From positions 992,001 to 1,056,000 of the forward strand of contig JAGFBZ010001926.1 in NCBI GenBank assembly GCA_018398805.1: a stretch of 64,000 bases of DNA. Reading direction: 5' to 3'. The stretch comes from Hirundichthys speculiger. Taxonomy: Eukaryota; Chordata; Actinopteri; Beloniformes; Exocoetidae. The notes below the pieces were generated by a model that did not search any database, had not been told where the DNA came from, and saw nothing but the letters and a program-made list of their open reading frames with translations. Of this stretch, positions 37,556-50,700 are shown piece by piece (positions within the stretch are counted from its first letter, which is position 1; the number at the start of each line of letters is the position of its first letter). A program made the position numbers and the translations under genes.

Positions 37556-37800
37556 GCAGAGTACAATTTGTCCCCCATTGAGGCACATAGTGAAACAGGC
37601 AGTTCTTGAGTGTTGCCCCGGGGTTAACAGGGCTCTAATGATGCAGCATCCTTGCTCCTGTCCCCGAGGGGGCTTCATTCCCTGGGTATTAATCCCATTG
37701 CCTTCATTAACCTGCTGGCCCACCAGCTCCACCACTGCTGAACAGCAGGACTCTAATGTCACGCTGATAATTGATGTGTTGTTACCTCAAGTCACAATGA
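37556..37800. promoter_or_regulatory. Candidate conserved non-coding block A
   Basis: About 240 bases of high-complexity DNA, with CCCCGGGGTTAACAGGGCTC, ATTAATCCCATTGCCTTCATTAAC, homeodomain-type TAAT cores and CTGATAATTGATG. Overlapping short open frames exist on both strands but end without splice sites. Suggested as a twist1 enhancer by position; unverified. Confidence 0.3.
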
Positions 37801-40319
37801 TCTCTTTATTTCTCCTGCACCTTCTTAAATAGTTTATTCTTATCCAGTTTGGTGAGTTTCAGAGCAGGAAGTGGCATTATCTTTAAGGAGGGAAAGTCAA
37901 ACTGTCGCTAACTACAAGAGCTTGCTCTGGTAATGATTGGGTACTTGTTGAACATTTCAGCAGACAAAAAGCAAACCAACTATGGATAACAAATCAAGTT
38001 GTTATCAAATGAGTCTAATGTAAATATATACAATTAAAAAAAGTAAATCAGTATGTTCATGGGGGCTGGCTGTTTTAGGGTCTTTACTATCAAGACAGGA
38101 TGTTACCAAGATAGAAACTAAAATCAATTATAAAGAAGAAAATATTTCAAAATGTGATTTTGATGAGGTGATCATTGGAACTAAAGAAGCCAGTCACTAG
38201 ATTTTTTTATTTTTGCTTTTTTTCTATTTCAAATCACAGACATTGTGCGAATTTGTCAACAACTAAGACAGAAATAAATGACAGAGAAACTATGCTGAAG
38301 TCAGCTCCCACATCTTCTAAATGATTTCTGGAGCTGATAAATATAAGTAGCGCATATTTTTCCTCTTTTGATAATACCAAAAAAAAAAAATTTAAAATCT
38401 TTTTTTTTAATGTAAAAGATGAAAAAGCTGTTGAAATCAGTTGAAATCAGTGCTGTTTTAGCCACCTGGCTTTCATGTCCTGTTATAACTCAGTATGGTT
38501 TTTCTCCCACATCCCAGGAGGAGTTTTGCTACGAGATACAGACAACTATGTCGATGGACAGAGCACCTACCCAGTCAGATGACCAAGAATATGTTAAGTA
38601 TGAAAAATCTATAAAAAGCTCTGAAATGTGTTATTGCATGAGTTCTTTGTGGACTCTAATCTAGTGGTGCTGTGCAGCACCATCCACTGACAAATGTTGA
38701 TGGGAGAGTTCATGAACAGTTTTCATGAGCTTACTTTCACTGATATAAAAATGATGGCTACTTGACAGGCTATTTGAAAATAAGCTGCTACTTTTAAATA
38801 GAATTATGATTAATGGGAACTATATCTGAAATTCTTTATTTTGAAATGATTTTTTTTTTTCTAAATATGTGCCCGGAATAACTCCCTGGATTTTAAAAGA
38901 TGAATATCTTCAAAAATGTCTGAGCTTTTTCTTTGGAACAAATGATTTTAACAGAAGTTACCAAAAATCTCAGTGTAAGACGGCAAACCTCATGTTGTCT
39001 TGTGTCTCCATGTCATCAGGGTGCTGGCTTCATCCTCCTCAACACACGACCGACTGTTTGTGACCTTGGTGCTAAATCAAGTTCAAAGAGGACCACTGGT
39101 GTTTGTCAGATAGTTTTACATGAGGGCAGAGGGAGAACCATTTGTTTGGTCAACCTCTGGCTCCCCCTTTGATTCGCAGCTATCTGTGACCCCTGGCAGA
39201 GTAACACCACTTAAGGCTCTCCGTTCAGCCACAATACTCAGATCTGCATGATAAGTAACTTTACTTTTCAGTCTCTGTTCTCTTCACTCACTTATTACTT
39301 TACATTTTGTCACATCCAGTAGTTTTTGTAAGAAGGATAACGTTTTGTCACATGGAGCAGTTGCTCTCCCGTGAAAAAGATTATAGAAAGGTTATATGAA
39401 ACATTAACCATAAGTGGTTGGATTCCTCTGGAGTGAGCCTACAGCTTTCATTAAAAAAAGAAAAACCACTCAGGTCTTTATTAATCAAACCAGTGTCATT
39501 TCAGATTCAGAGTATATGTTGTTTCTGACTTCAGCGACTGGAATATGATCCAGTATGCAGTATATGAAAGAGGAAATAAAACATAAGATCCTGACGCAAT
39601 GACTCAAATTCTCATTTGGAAAGACTTTGGCCCAGATGGTTGCCAGTAAGTCACTTTTCCCTTTTTGAAATATACAAGCGAGACGTTTGAACCGCAGCAT
39701 CTTTCGTGTGGGAGCAGCAGTTTGATCTGGGCCGCGTTCTGCTGTTTTTGGTAAAGGAGAACATTGTACCAAGAAATACATGTAGCAAGTCAACTTTCCA
39801 CGGATGACCACTGAACACAACTGGAAACCCATCAGGAAAAACAGCGGCGTGTTTATTTTGTATTACAAGTGTGTTATCACGTTTAAAGAATGAATCATGT
39901 ATTATCATTAGATGTCTATTATTTTAGAACAAAACTTAAAATGCTAATAAATAATGTACTGAAGCAGAGTGGCTGGTTATTTCGCAATAAATTCACTTTC
40001 TTGGACTTTTTTTATCAATGAAAGATGAGTTAGCAGTTTAGAAGAAGCAACATTTGAAAGTATAACTTGCAGAAAACAGGAATATCAGTAAAACAGTGAA
40101 AAAGAAATAGCTCCTGATGACTTGAAGACTTAGCTGCTGTAACAAAGTCCTGCAGAAAGCTGGACTTCCAACTGTCCTTGGAAACATATGTTTCAGTGAG
40201 TAATTCAAGAAATGTTTAACAAAAGAAATGCCTGCCAAAGCATTAGATGTGTTGCAGTGAGTCACCTTTTCTCACACACGCACAACTTTGTTCTGTTGTA
40301 CTCTTATTTTGGTTCATTT

Positions 40320-40450
40320 CCATGACCTTTAACACTTGCCCCAGAGAGATGCAAATGCCCAAAGAACATAATGGCTCCCTTCCTGTGTAAAAACTAGGCC
40401 GTAAAGGAAGATAATTAGAGTTGTCATGACAACAGGGTCCAGTGGGCTGA
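40320..40450. promoter_or_regulatory. Candidate conserved non-coding block B (octamer site)
   Basis: Contains the octamer-type ATGCAAAT (40350-40357 region), CCCAAAGAACATAATGGCTC, GATAATTAGAG and the inverted pair TTGTCATGACAA. Dense with factor-site-like words and free of repeats. Regulatory function is inference. Confidence 0.3.
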
Positions 40451-40589
40451 TGGAGCCGTGTTCACTTGCAGAACTTCAAACGGTATCAAAGCTCCACGGC
40501 TGGTACACGAGCTCTGGTTTGAATTAGGGTCTAACCTCCACAGTCTCTCGTCAAATTCAAGATCTATATGGAACACCCCCTTCAAAAAA

Positions 40590-40800
40590 AAAAAAAAGAT
40601 TCAGAAAAGGGAAAAAAAAGGCCCAGCTAGTCCTGGTCCAGACAGACTCAGAGATCTGGATTTCATTAGAGACAATTATCTTATCTGTTTCATCTCAACG
40701 CTGCCCCAAGGGTTGGCAGGCGGACCACTGGGCTCTTTGCAGTTCGAGAAAGCCTGCAGCCAGCCAGAGGCCTGTGGATCAGGTCATTAAAACACTCCTG
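40590..40800. promoter_or_regulatory. Candidate conserved non-coding block C
   Basis: High-complexity stretch after an A-run, with GACAATTATCTTATCTGTTT (two GATA cores in reverse), CAAGGGTTGGCAGGCGGACC and AGCCAGCCAGAGGCC. The 110-codon open frame starting at 40458 crosses the A-run and shows no family. Confidence 0.25.
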
Positions 40801-43089
40801 CCCCTGCTGGTAGTGATAAAATATTTTCATGCTTTTGTAAATAGATTTTCTTCTTTCAACCCCACAGGACACAAAAAACACGACTTTTCTTCTCTGGATA
40901 TCCCGGGATAAGGACGTCCTAAATTTTGAGAGGAGTCAGCTGAAACATTGTTGGTTTTGCTCTGAGGTGGAGCTGCATGAGTTTGTCTGTACTTTTGTTG
41001 ATTTTTCGTTGCCAACGTGGAGCTGTTTTTCGCCATCAGCTTGAAGCGGGGTTGCTGCATTGTCCGGTTGACTGAGTAAAGCTTATGTCAACGTATGCAG
41101 CAGAGACACCTGTTGAAGCTCATCCTAGTGCAACTGTAGTCTGAATGCTCTATTCCTCAAGACTAACGGATTCTGGTTATCATTATAATAATAACTATCA
41201 GTAATAATATCTGACTGTTATGCTCTATTTTGATGATTAAAAACTATGATTGACTTTCTAGTTAATAATTAGATTGAGCAAATACACACCACTTTGATGT
41301 GTTTCCATCTGATATAAAGCTGGAAGCCAAGAGACAATTAGCCTTGTGTAGCACAAACACTGGATTCAGTGTCTTGGCTCGGTCTCAAGGTAACAAAACA
41401 CAATCCTGTGTCCTTGACAATACTTTTATGCCGTATGTTGCAACAGCATTTCTACTTCTTTAAGAAAAGTATTGCAACCTGGACTTTGTTTTCTGCAAAT
41501 GTAATATAGAAAAGCAGTTTACAAATGCATTTGTTAAATTATATTAAGGTATATAAGTGCTGGCAGCACTTGATTAAGGTTAGGGGGAAGTTGGTGGACT
41601 TGAGTTGGACTGAAGCTGCATTTTTATTGTCTTCACATGACTTGATGAACTCATAAACATTTTGTCACTCAGACTTGGAATTTAAAACCGATGACATGCA
41701 ACCTTTCTAAGATGTGAAGCTTGGATTTATTCTGAGGCCACAAATAAAGTGAAATAAAATAAATGATATTGTAAAAAAGTGTAGGCATAAATAATTTCTG
41801 TTCCTGAATCAGTTTAATTCCTCTCCTCCAGGTGCATGCCAGTTTCCAACAAGTGGAAGGAAATAGGATCATATTTCAAAAACCACTGATAATGTGTTTA
41901 TTTTTCAATTATTATGCTGCCATTTCAAGGAAATTACACTTGGTAAAGAACGCACTTTCATTTGTTTATACTATATATATATATAGATTTGCAAGTCTTT
42001 AACTGGGACTTGACTTTGCACCCAAATGGAAACAGTCAACGATTATTTGTTCCCAGCTCTGGAAAAATCCAGTGATTGGATTCATGTGAACTAGCATTTA
42101 AACAAAAACAGAATCTTCCTCTGACTGTAATGCAGGTTAGTATGCATTTGTTAATATGTGTTAGTTAGTATGTGAAGCCCAGTGTCACTGTTACAGTCAC
42201 ACACCCATCATCCGCCCACGACTACCTTCTTTAACTCTGATGCAGTTGCCAAAACGATCTCTCAGCATCTTAAGCACTACAACTGCATATTTAATTCATT
42301 TTATGGACGGACAATCTGTCTGTACAGTTGAAGCACTATATTTTTTTTTTACGTGGTTATTTGAATGTGTCACGAATATTAAAAAAGAAAAAAAAAGATT
42401 GTGATCTTAGTTTAACTCTGACGTTGCCCAGATATACAGCATATCTACTTTATTACCAATAATACTTCAAGAGAAGCCACAATCTCCGCGAAAATGGCAT
42501 CTTGTGGTTTGACACAATCGCTGGACTCGGTCTTGGAGGAGAGCAATCATTTCCTGGAAACGCTGCTCATTGCTTCACAATATTAAGATGACAAAAGGAC
42601 CCCAAGGAAGAAACTGCATCCAGCAGAGAAAAACTATTCTTTATTACTTGTCAGTGATAGTAAAGATAAAAGAAAGAAGATAAATCATATTTTGATTACT
42701 ATGCTTTACTTATTTCCCAGATTTGCTCTGGTTCAAAAGAAGAAGCAGATCCGTTTTCCCTACACTAACTGACTGGTAGTTTTGTCAAATCATTCTTATT
42801 CCTCAGTAATTCTTAGCCAAGTATTAAATGAGCACAGTTTCCATAATCTCAAAAAAAAATGTCCGGATCTGCCTCTGATGAACTGCACTTGTTATCCCTG
42901 AGAGGGCAGAAGGGACAGTTTAGGTAATCTGCTACAGTTTGGCTCAGAAAATAGCTGCTCATTTTAGGGTGGGATGCCCTTTGTGGGGGTGGGATGGTGG
43001 TGTTGAAAAGGAGCAGAGAGGGACGTGAGGCCCTTTGCAGGACCTGGAGCTGAAATTGAAACCCACCTCATCAGGGGTTAGGGATCACA
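40801..43089. other. Gene-free stretch, nothing recognised
   Basis: AT-rich, with a short (TA)n run at about 41970-41985. I searched the minus strand here for class IIa HDAC catalytic motifs (HHAE, DLDVHHGNG, EGGHD) and found none. Confidence 0.45.
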
Positions 43090-43560
43090 CCGGCAGAGAC
43101 TTCCCTTCATCAGAGTCAAGCCAGGAAATGCAGAGGACAGCATGGGTCAGCTCAGCCAGCCCGCTGTGTGCCGTTACCATGGCAAACATCCCATGGGCCA
43201 AAGAAAACAGATGACAAGCACAATAATATAAGGTGTAATCATGAAGGTCGGTGCTCTGCCTCCATTCTCAAGGCCTCGTATACTCAAAAAGTGAAAGAAA
43301 AGTCAGCGTACTTTGAAGGAAAATGACTCAGTAATGTGTTCATTTTTCCTCCATGCCTCTAGAAATCAGGAAACCTTGAGAGGCCATTGAGAGATTCCAG
43401 CCCACTTCCATTACAAGATATTTACTTTCCGCTTCTTTGTACTGGGTGCCCTGCCGATGGAATCTAGCATCCTCTTCAAGGGGAAATTTTATGACTTATT
43501 AACTGTCAACAGTTCATAACCTCCAAGGAGCCATTAAACGTTCTCCTGTGGTCGCACCGT
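43090..43560. promoter_or_regulatory. Candidate conserved non-coding block D
   Basis: About 470 bases of repeat-free sequence of higher complexity, for example TTACCATGGCAAACATCCCA, GGAAAATGACTCAGTAATGT (AP-1-type TGACTCA) and AGAGGCCATTGAGAGATTCC. No open frame of note on either strand, which argues for non-coding constraint if conserved. Confidence 0.3.
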
Positions 43561-44689
43561 AAATGCCAGTGTTTGATTTGGACGAAGGAAGATATTTGAA
43601 TATTTTCACTCTTCTCCACCCTGCGTTCAAGTGCAGCAAAATACATCACTTTCACCCTCGGATCATTGTGTCAAGATAAGGATAATAATGTGTTTGCTTT
43701 GTTTTGAAACTACAGAAGGCATGGTGTGGATTTATCGCCTATGAACATAGTTTATCACAACAGAGACAATAATCATACAGCAACAACCGTGAAGATTAAA
43801 TCCTGCAAATATTTGCAAGGTTGCTTTATCATTGAAAATTATCGTGACAATAATACAGTTGTTTATAACTGCTTTTCTTATCTACATTTTCTACATTGAG
43901 CTATATCATAGTTACATTTGTTCTTGAGAAATGGTGTCAGCGGTGAGACTAAATCATTTATCGCCAGCCAAAAACAACTGGGATGAATAATTGAGTCCAG
44001 ATGTAGTTGATTCAAGCTAGATACCAGGGTTCATTTCCTGTCTGTGCTCTGTAAGACAACCTATTACACCTCCCAGGCAGCTGCTGGGTATACTGGTCCT
44101 GCCTGAATGTCAACAGTCCTCAGGTGTCAACATAGGAATCACACAACAAGCAGGAATGATGCTCTCACACACTCCAATACTGATAGATTATCTGTTTGTC
44201 TTATTTTGTTCCTTTCTAAATCATGCTAAGAGTCATTATTACTTAGTGCAGGATTGCCCTGGGGTGGCATTTACCTAGGGATTTTAGTCTTGTATTATAG
44301 TTTAATTGAGTATACCATGCTATAATTCCCCTACATTTTAGAGCAGGAGTTTTACTCTGCTGCAGCTGACAGACCAAACCACACCATTAAACATAACCTG
44401 TTAATAAGACATGGCCCAGTGGTACACGTTAAAATGTCCAGCACCATGAAGAAGCCACGTTCGCAGCCTAAAAGATTAAACTGCTGTTTCCACTTTAATT
44501 CATGAGTAATGACTAAATTATATACCCCCAATGTCTCCTTTTCTGTGGTGTAAAAATAATACCCTCGCCACATCTTCTTGTGAGGAACATGCAAGATAGT
44601 AATCGTTTTTCATGATAGAAATTAAATCAATTTTCATACTGAAAAATAAAATACAAGATGCAAATAGTGACACATGCAACAGATAAACT

Positions 44690-44850
44690 CGCCTGCAGTA
44701 GCAGTTCTCATGTTTATTTTATATCCTAAAAGGCCATAACTCTCAGTCGGCCCTAAAAGCATTCTCTTCCGGCCCTTTGGGTCCATGTGGTAATAATTAG
44801 GATCTCTGGCTCGGCCACGCAGGTGACTGACATTGAGTGACCACTCCTCA
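44690..44850. promoter_or_regulatory. Candidate conserved non-coding block E
   Basis: AGGCCATAACTCTCAGTCGG, GGCCCTTTGGGTCCATGTGG and TAATAATTAGGATCTCTGGC lie together in a GC-richer block bounded by AT-rich DNA. The minus-strand open frame across it (74 codons) has no splice borders or family match. Confidence 0.3.
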
Positions 44851-45640
44851 GCACCCATGCATGTGCTAATGAAGCAGAGTTTCCTGGTTGTCTTTTTTTT
44901 TTTTTAATGAGTGAGAAGTTCAGTTCTGGCCTCAGTTGTTTTCCTGAAGGAATAGTTCACTTTATTTATGTCACCACTTATACAGTTTAGTGTATTTGTT
45001 AAATGTTGCAGCAGTTTCAAAGCTGATTCCCTTTTCTGAACGTTTTCTTTCTTTCTTTCATTTCTTCTGGAAACCTGGCTGTGCTCAGCTGTGGAGTGAA
45101 GTGAACTGCACTTTGCAGGTGGGACCAAGTCTTCTGTCTTTCAAACCATGGGCTGTGTTAGTCATGGCATGGTCTCAGTGAAATCTGTATCCAACTACTT
45201 CAGCATGAATTGCATGCCAGTTTCAAAACAAATAAACAACAGCCAAGGAGGTTTCTATGGACAAAATCAATCTGTGAAGGGATGTCAGGGTTGTTTGGAA
45301 GAAAAGGTAAATATTGAAGTGGAGTGGCCTCCACACTTTAATGCTGTGTTTACACTGTAATTAGTCTTTGCAGAATGAGATTCCTGACAGAGGGGTCTGA
45401 CACGGTGTGGCATGATAAAATAAACTCTAAACAGTCCTGTTTCAAGACATCCTCCATGGACCATAAACCAAAACTCCCTCTACAGACCACAACCAGCACT
45501 CTCTTATTTTCCAAATGGGTGGTCTGAATTTTTTTTTTCTTCATTTTACCATCATCTTCTGTTCTCCCGCCTCTAATGCAGTTTAATCTCCACATTTCTT
45601 TGCAATTGTGTTGTATGCTCTCATCCTTGTACCTTTGTTT

Positions 45641-45685
45641 TTTTCTTCACCCCCCCCCCCCCACCACCACCACCACCACCATCAA
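45641..45685. repeat. C-run and (CAC)n repeat
   Basis: A run of about 14 C is followed by (CAC)7. A separate T-run of about 26 bases lies at 46029-46055 and produces the Phe/Lys-rich open frames seen there. Confidence 0.85.
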
Positions 45686-46022
45686 AGTGAGCCTGGTTAG
45701 AGCTCCAACTTCCAGCTCTCCGCAGGCCCCTCCAGACTCTGAGCCGATGACACAGTTTACAGCCATGTATGCAGAAGGGGGGACCACTGGGGCTCATTCA
45801 AAACTGTGTCACTGTCCACCTGAGCAAACAGAGCTTCAGAGGAGAAGTGGGAGGGGTGGCAGCTGGGGAAGAAGCTGGTAGGGAGACCAGGAACCAATTG
45901 ATGAGGGAGGGCTGGCAGAGTGACAGCCAATGTACAATAACATTAGTCTTCCGCTTTGGCCCTGGTGAACACTCCTTCTGGACACATATTTGCCTCTTCG
46001 TATTATTCCTTTTTTTCTTCTC

Positions 46023-46056
<34 letters not shown>

Positions 46057-47574
46057 CCGTGGAGCTCTGTCCAATAGAAACACATTCCTGTCATGCCTCA
46101 CTGCTGTTCCCTGTTTAGATTTCTCATTACAAACAGCATTACACGCATGGGCTGGAGCGGGCCTGTGCACCAGCAAGGGAGGCAAGGGAGACCGAGGGCC
46201 TGAGTCCTGCACAGCCTCCAGTGTAGAGAGAATTGGGTCTATCACGTGGTGACACAGCTACGGGGCATAGATGTTCACTTAAACTCTAGGAGAGAGAGAA
46301 AATAGTTGAATTAGTCTGTAAAACCAAAATCAAAAGAAACGTCTTTTTTTTTTTTACTTCAACTCGACTTGTGTTTACCTCTAATCACACTCTAGCTGCC
46401 TTCTCCTATTGCAAAATTTCCAACAAAACTCAACACAAACTATGGGAAATCTGAACATTTTTCCTTTGATATTAAACTGTCAGGAGAAACGCCAGTCCAT
46501 CTTTTGATTTTGAAACTTCCCTGTTATGTTGGGATATGACGAACCCGAAATTTCCATCTCAACGATTTATGATTATGAAGTGGAGCTGCCTCACAGGAGA
46601 GCTTTATGGAAAGCAGACCTCCTTCTTTCTCCCCGCACTCTCTCATCTTAATCCAAGCGCAGCACCAGTGGACTGGTTCTGTCTTGACTGCCCAGGCTGT
46701 CTGGGAATCGTAGACTGACACTTGACTAAGTCTATTAATGCGGAGAAACTGTAGGCATTCTGAAATACCTGTGTAAAAATGGCATTGTAGAAGTTTGGTA
46801 TGTGGTCATGGGCTTCAGCATCCTTCAGTGATTTCGTTAATATATCTGATGGATGAAAGAGATTTTCCACTCAACGGCCAGTCACAAAGGTAAATAAACA
46901 ATTTTTGTCAAAGTTAAATCTAAACCACACCCATAGCAACTGTTAATGTGTTCATCTGCACATTAACACAAAATATATACGTTTTTTTTGTTTGTTTTTG
47001 TAGAGAAAACACTAAGTAATACTGTGTTATGCCACAGACGTTCATAGAAGATGTATGCAGACAGTCTGCTATCGGTTTCTGCAAATCCATGAGATTATTC
47101 TCTGTGCTGCAGCCAAGATATAAGTGATAACAGTGAGTTTGGTCCTTTGAAGACATGATATGGGCATTCTTTCAAAAGAGACTGTCTGCTGTGTTTCATG
47201 TATGTATGGAAAAATTTATAGGCAATAATATTTATGTTCTCCTTTTATCTGAGGTATAGGACTTCAAGTTTTATTTATGATGCTGTTGACAATGTGTTGA
47301 GATGATGAACTGCAATCTTGCATCTTTTTCTTATTACGTGTTGCATTTGTCGGTGTGATATGCATTGTTTTAACCTCTGAATATGTGACTACAATACATA
47401 AAGGCACAAAAATATTCTCTTATGTTAGTGCAATGTGTCCTTTTATGAAATATGCACGGATGGATGAAAAGATCAAAAAACCTATGCTAAAAAACTAAAA
47501 GATGTTTGCACATTGATTTTATTTTTAACCAATGGAAAGGTCAAATAAAAGGGTTTGGTCCTCCACCAAGACTA

Positions 47575-47700
47575 CAACAACAATAACAACAACAATGTGC
47601 TTACATAACGCCTTTCTAGTCCAGGGACCACTCAAGGTGCTTTTATAATGTAAGCAGCTTTCTCACTCACACACAACAAAACACACATATACAATCATTA
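47575..47700. mobile_element. Eroded fish interspersed repeat (CGCCTTTCTAGTC type)
   Basis: CATAACGCCTTTCTAGTCCA, then GGGACCACTCAAGGTGCTTTTATAATG and a CTCACACACAACAAAACACACA tail. This resembles the teleost repeat 'TAGCGCCTTTCTAGTC...ACCACTCAAAGCGCTTTTACA...CATTCACACAC'. It is preceded by a CAACAA microsatellite. Family name not certain. Confidence 0.45.
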
Positions 47701-50700
47701 ATTAGATCGATTTATTTATTAGTCTGACTTATTCCCATAAAATCAAATTACAGTATAGTTAATGTAAATGAAGTCTAGGTGGGATTTAGTGTTACCAATT
47801 AGCCTAAACGACATGTTTTTGTTTAGTCTTGTGCCCTATCTTGCAGTTTTAATGAAAGTGATCCAGATCTGCACAAAACCTGAACAGGCTCTTTCTCAGC
47901 TAATGCTCCGACTCCCAACCGTTCCATTACATTCTGTAGATTCAATGCAACATTGCTGACAGTCTAACAGATAGCATTGATACTGCAGCAATTCTTCATC
48001 TGTGGGGGGGGGGACAAAGTTTGAGCAAACTTCTTTCCCCCACTTATCTCTTTTGTACTTGGGCATGGCAACACAAAACAGGCTGTCGTAGCGATTAGAT
48101 GCACATTATCTTTGAAGCAACAGTAGAGCATTAGTCTGGTTGTGTAAACAGCTGCTGGTGAAGGCCTGAAGAGCAACCACCCACTAATATGTCAAAATAA
48201 AATGCTATTTAAGCCTCTGACAAAACTCAAAAATGTCATACTGCTCATACTGCTCAGTCACTGCCACCTTGCTACATGTTGACGACCAAATTTCAAACAA
48301 CCTTCAAGGCCTCTGCTTCTAACATTTGCCTATTTTGTCATAAATATAAGTTTTATGGTCTCTAACAAAAGTTAATGCTCCTTACAATTTCTCAAGATTA
48401 ATTTTTTTGATGCCATTTTAGATATGACGATATCATTATGTGTGTTCAACTTTGTTAAAATGTTAGCCGAGGCCAAACACAGCGACCTGGATACCAGAGA
48501 ACATGTTGGAATTTTTCAAAGATGGGATTCATAAAGGTTTTTTAACATTCTTGCATTAAATTAGAAGTAAATATTATTAACTCCCTTAAATATAATACAT
48601 GAAGCAAATGCCAGTCAGTTAGCATGGCACAACATAAAGACAGGAATTAAAGAAGAGCATTAGGCCTAACTCTTTCCACACTTAAAAAAAGAAGAAAAAA
48701 TGGCCCTTTTACCATGACTGAATATAGTTAACAAATAAGAAATGATGTATTAATGTGAACTTTGTGGCGATGAGCTTTTTCCTCCAACATTTGGACAAAG
48801 TGAAGTTTACTTTTTCTAAACTTTGCAAACTGCCTCTTGTGCATGTTGGTTGACGCACTCTCTCTTTTTTTTCTCTTTTTTTAATTCCATAGGTTGAAAA
48901 TTGATAACTTTTCAGGTGCACAAATGAGGCACAAATTGTTATGCAGAGAGTGAAAACAACCGCAGTAACTCAGGGGGGGGGAACATATGTCAGCCACCAT
49001 CTGCAGCCTTCACAACAAGCGACACTTTGTCACACAATACTCAAGTGAGTTTTGAAGCTATTTAAGCTTGTAGATGCTTCCATTTATAGTGGTGGTTGTC
49101 ATGTTGATAACATATCGAGGGAAGGCAAACAGGAAAGCTTTTCTCATGTCATTCTTTAGAGCATATGGTTATTCCCCAGATGCATGTGTAAACCAGACCT
49201 GCCACAGAATTTCCCAATGCATCATCTCAGGAGAAGTTAGTAAAACAAAGCTGTATAGAGTGATTTGCATCCTGGAGCATTTTGTATGTGAGTGTGTTTG
49301 TGTCTGTGTATTATAAAAGGAAATGACTGTAGGAGCACAGTGTCCCATCTTTTTGTGAACCGCAACTCTGCAGCAGCGATTCAAAAAGAACATAATGCAG
49401 AATTATACTTTCTGGGGACTTAAAAGGCAAACAAGTGATGTAATAACCAAAACCACTAGAAGGCTCAATCATCAACTGGAAAAAGTTTCCCTTGAGTGAA
49501 GCAAATTGGAGCAATTGTTCTCATCAGTTCTTTAAAGCCTGGTCTCTCTACTATTCTAAAAGGCATCACATTCTTTTCAATAAAATAAGCCAGTGATTTA
49601 GTGATGGCTTCATCTTTATGTGATCTATAAAAGTCTCCTTTTCTTTTTAATTCATTGTTTCACAGTGTAAACTGGCCTGAATAACTGGCTCAACCTCGCC
49701 TCTTTGGCAGTGTCTAATGGGAAGAGAAGATTTTCTACTACCATGATAACTTCAGTGCAACATTTCCATTGACTTACCAAGACAGAGCCTGGTTTTGTAG
49801 ACATGTGGGCCCACTGGGTTGTGATGCCATATAACGGACGCTGCCATTCCAACAGCAGAAAGAATAAACGACGTCCTCCTTGTCCTTCAAAGTGCATACT
49901 TCCTAGTTGAACTTGCCGAGCATAAATGACCAAGTACACAAATTCAAAGCTGGCATACTTGGTATTGAGAAATAGTCCACTGATGCTGTATTATTTTGGA
50001 TTTTTTTTTTCATATTAAAGCAATATCAATATTCCATTTTTTAACATGTTTTGACATGTCTGCTTCGTATATTTCAGTCTTTCAAAAAAGTAATATAAAT
50101 TATTTAGCCATTTATTTGGGGCTGTTGCCTTTTTGGGCATCCCACAAACAGTCACATTCATTTTCTAACATAGGCAACGGATCACTGCATCCCAAATATG
50201 CCCAAATATTCATAAAACTAAAAATTTATGCATTGCACAAAAGCACTAATGTAAGCACTGCCATAATAGTCAATGGTTTGTTTGTTTGTTTTTTTCACTT
50301 ACAAATAAAATGGCTTGGGAGGAACTTACCCCAAAGAAACTGTTAGCCATCCAACTTTGTGTCCAGAAGCCTGTCCTCAGACCAGGAATGGGAAAAAAGT
50401 CGTGGCCACCTGTTTCACACTCACTTCTGCTGCAATCTTGGCATAATGCTGCCTTGTTCATGGCAGATTAACACCAGGCCATATAAGGTGGCAGTGCCAG
50501 CTGAACTTCAAAACATGAGTGGGACTGCTATTGACTTTAGTGAACCACAATTTGTGGCATCTTATGCATTTAAATCACATGATCCCCTCATGTAGATGGT
50601 GATTTCCAACTTTGTCAAAAGAAATGCTCTGTCACGACTCTTAGCGCCAGCGTGGGCACAGCACAAAAATTCCCATCTGGTCGGGTAACACATTCTTACA

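Noticed and set aside
45798..46094. Lys-rich or Phe-rich frames over 46.03 kb
   Set aside because: Produced by a 26-base T-run, not by coding sequence.
50270..50461. Minus-strand GGHDFF, reminiscent of the HDAC EGGHD motif
   Set aside because: Flanking residues do not match the catalytic domain (no preceding VVLALE, no following TAICDAS) and no splice sites frame it.
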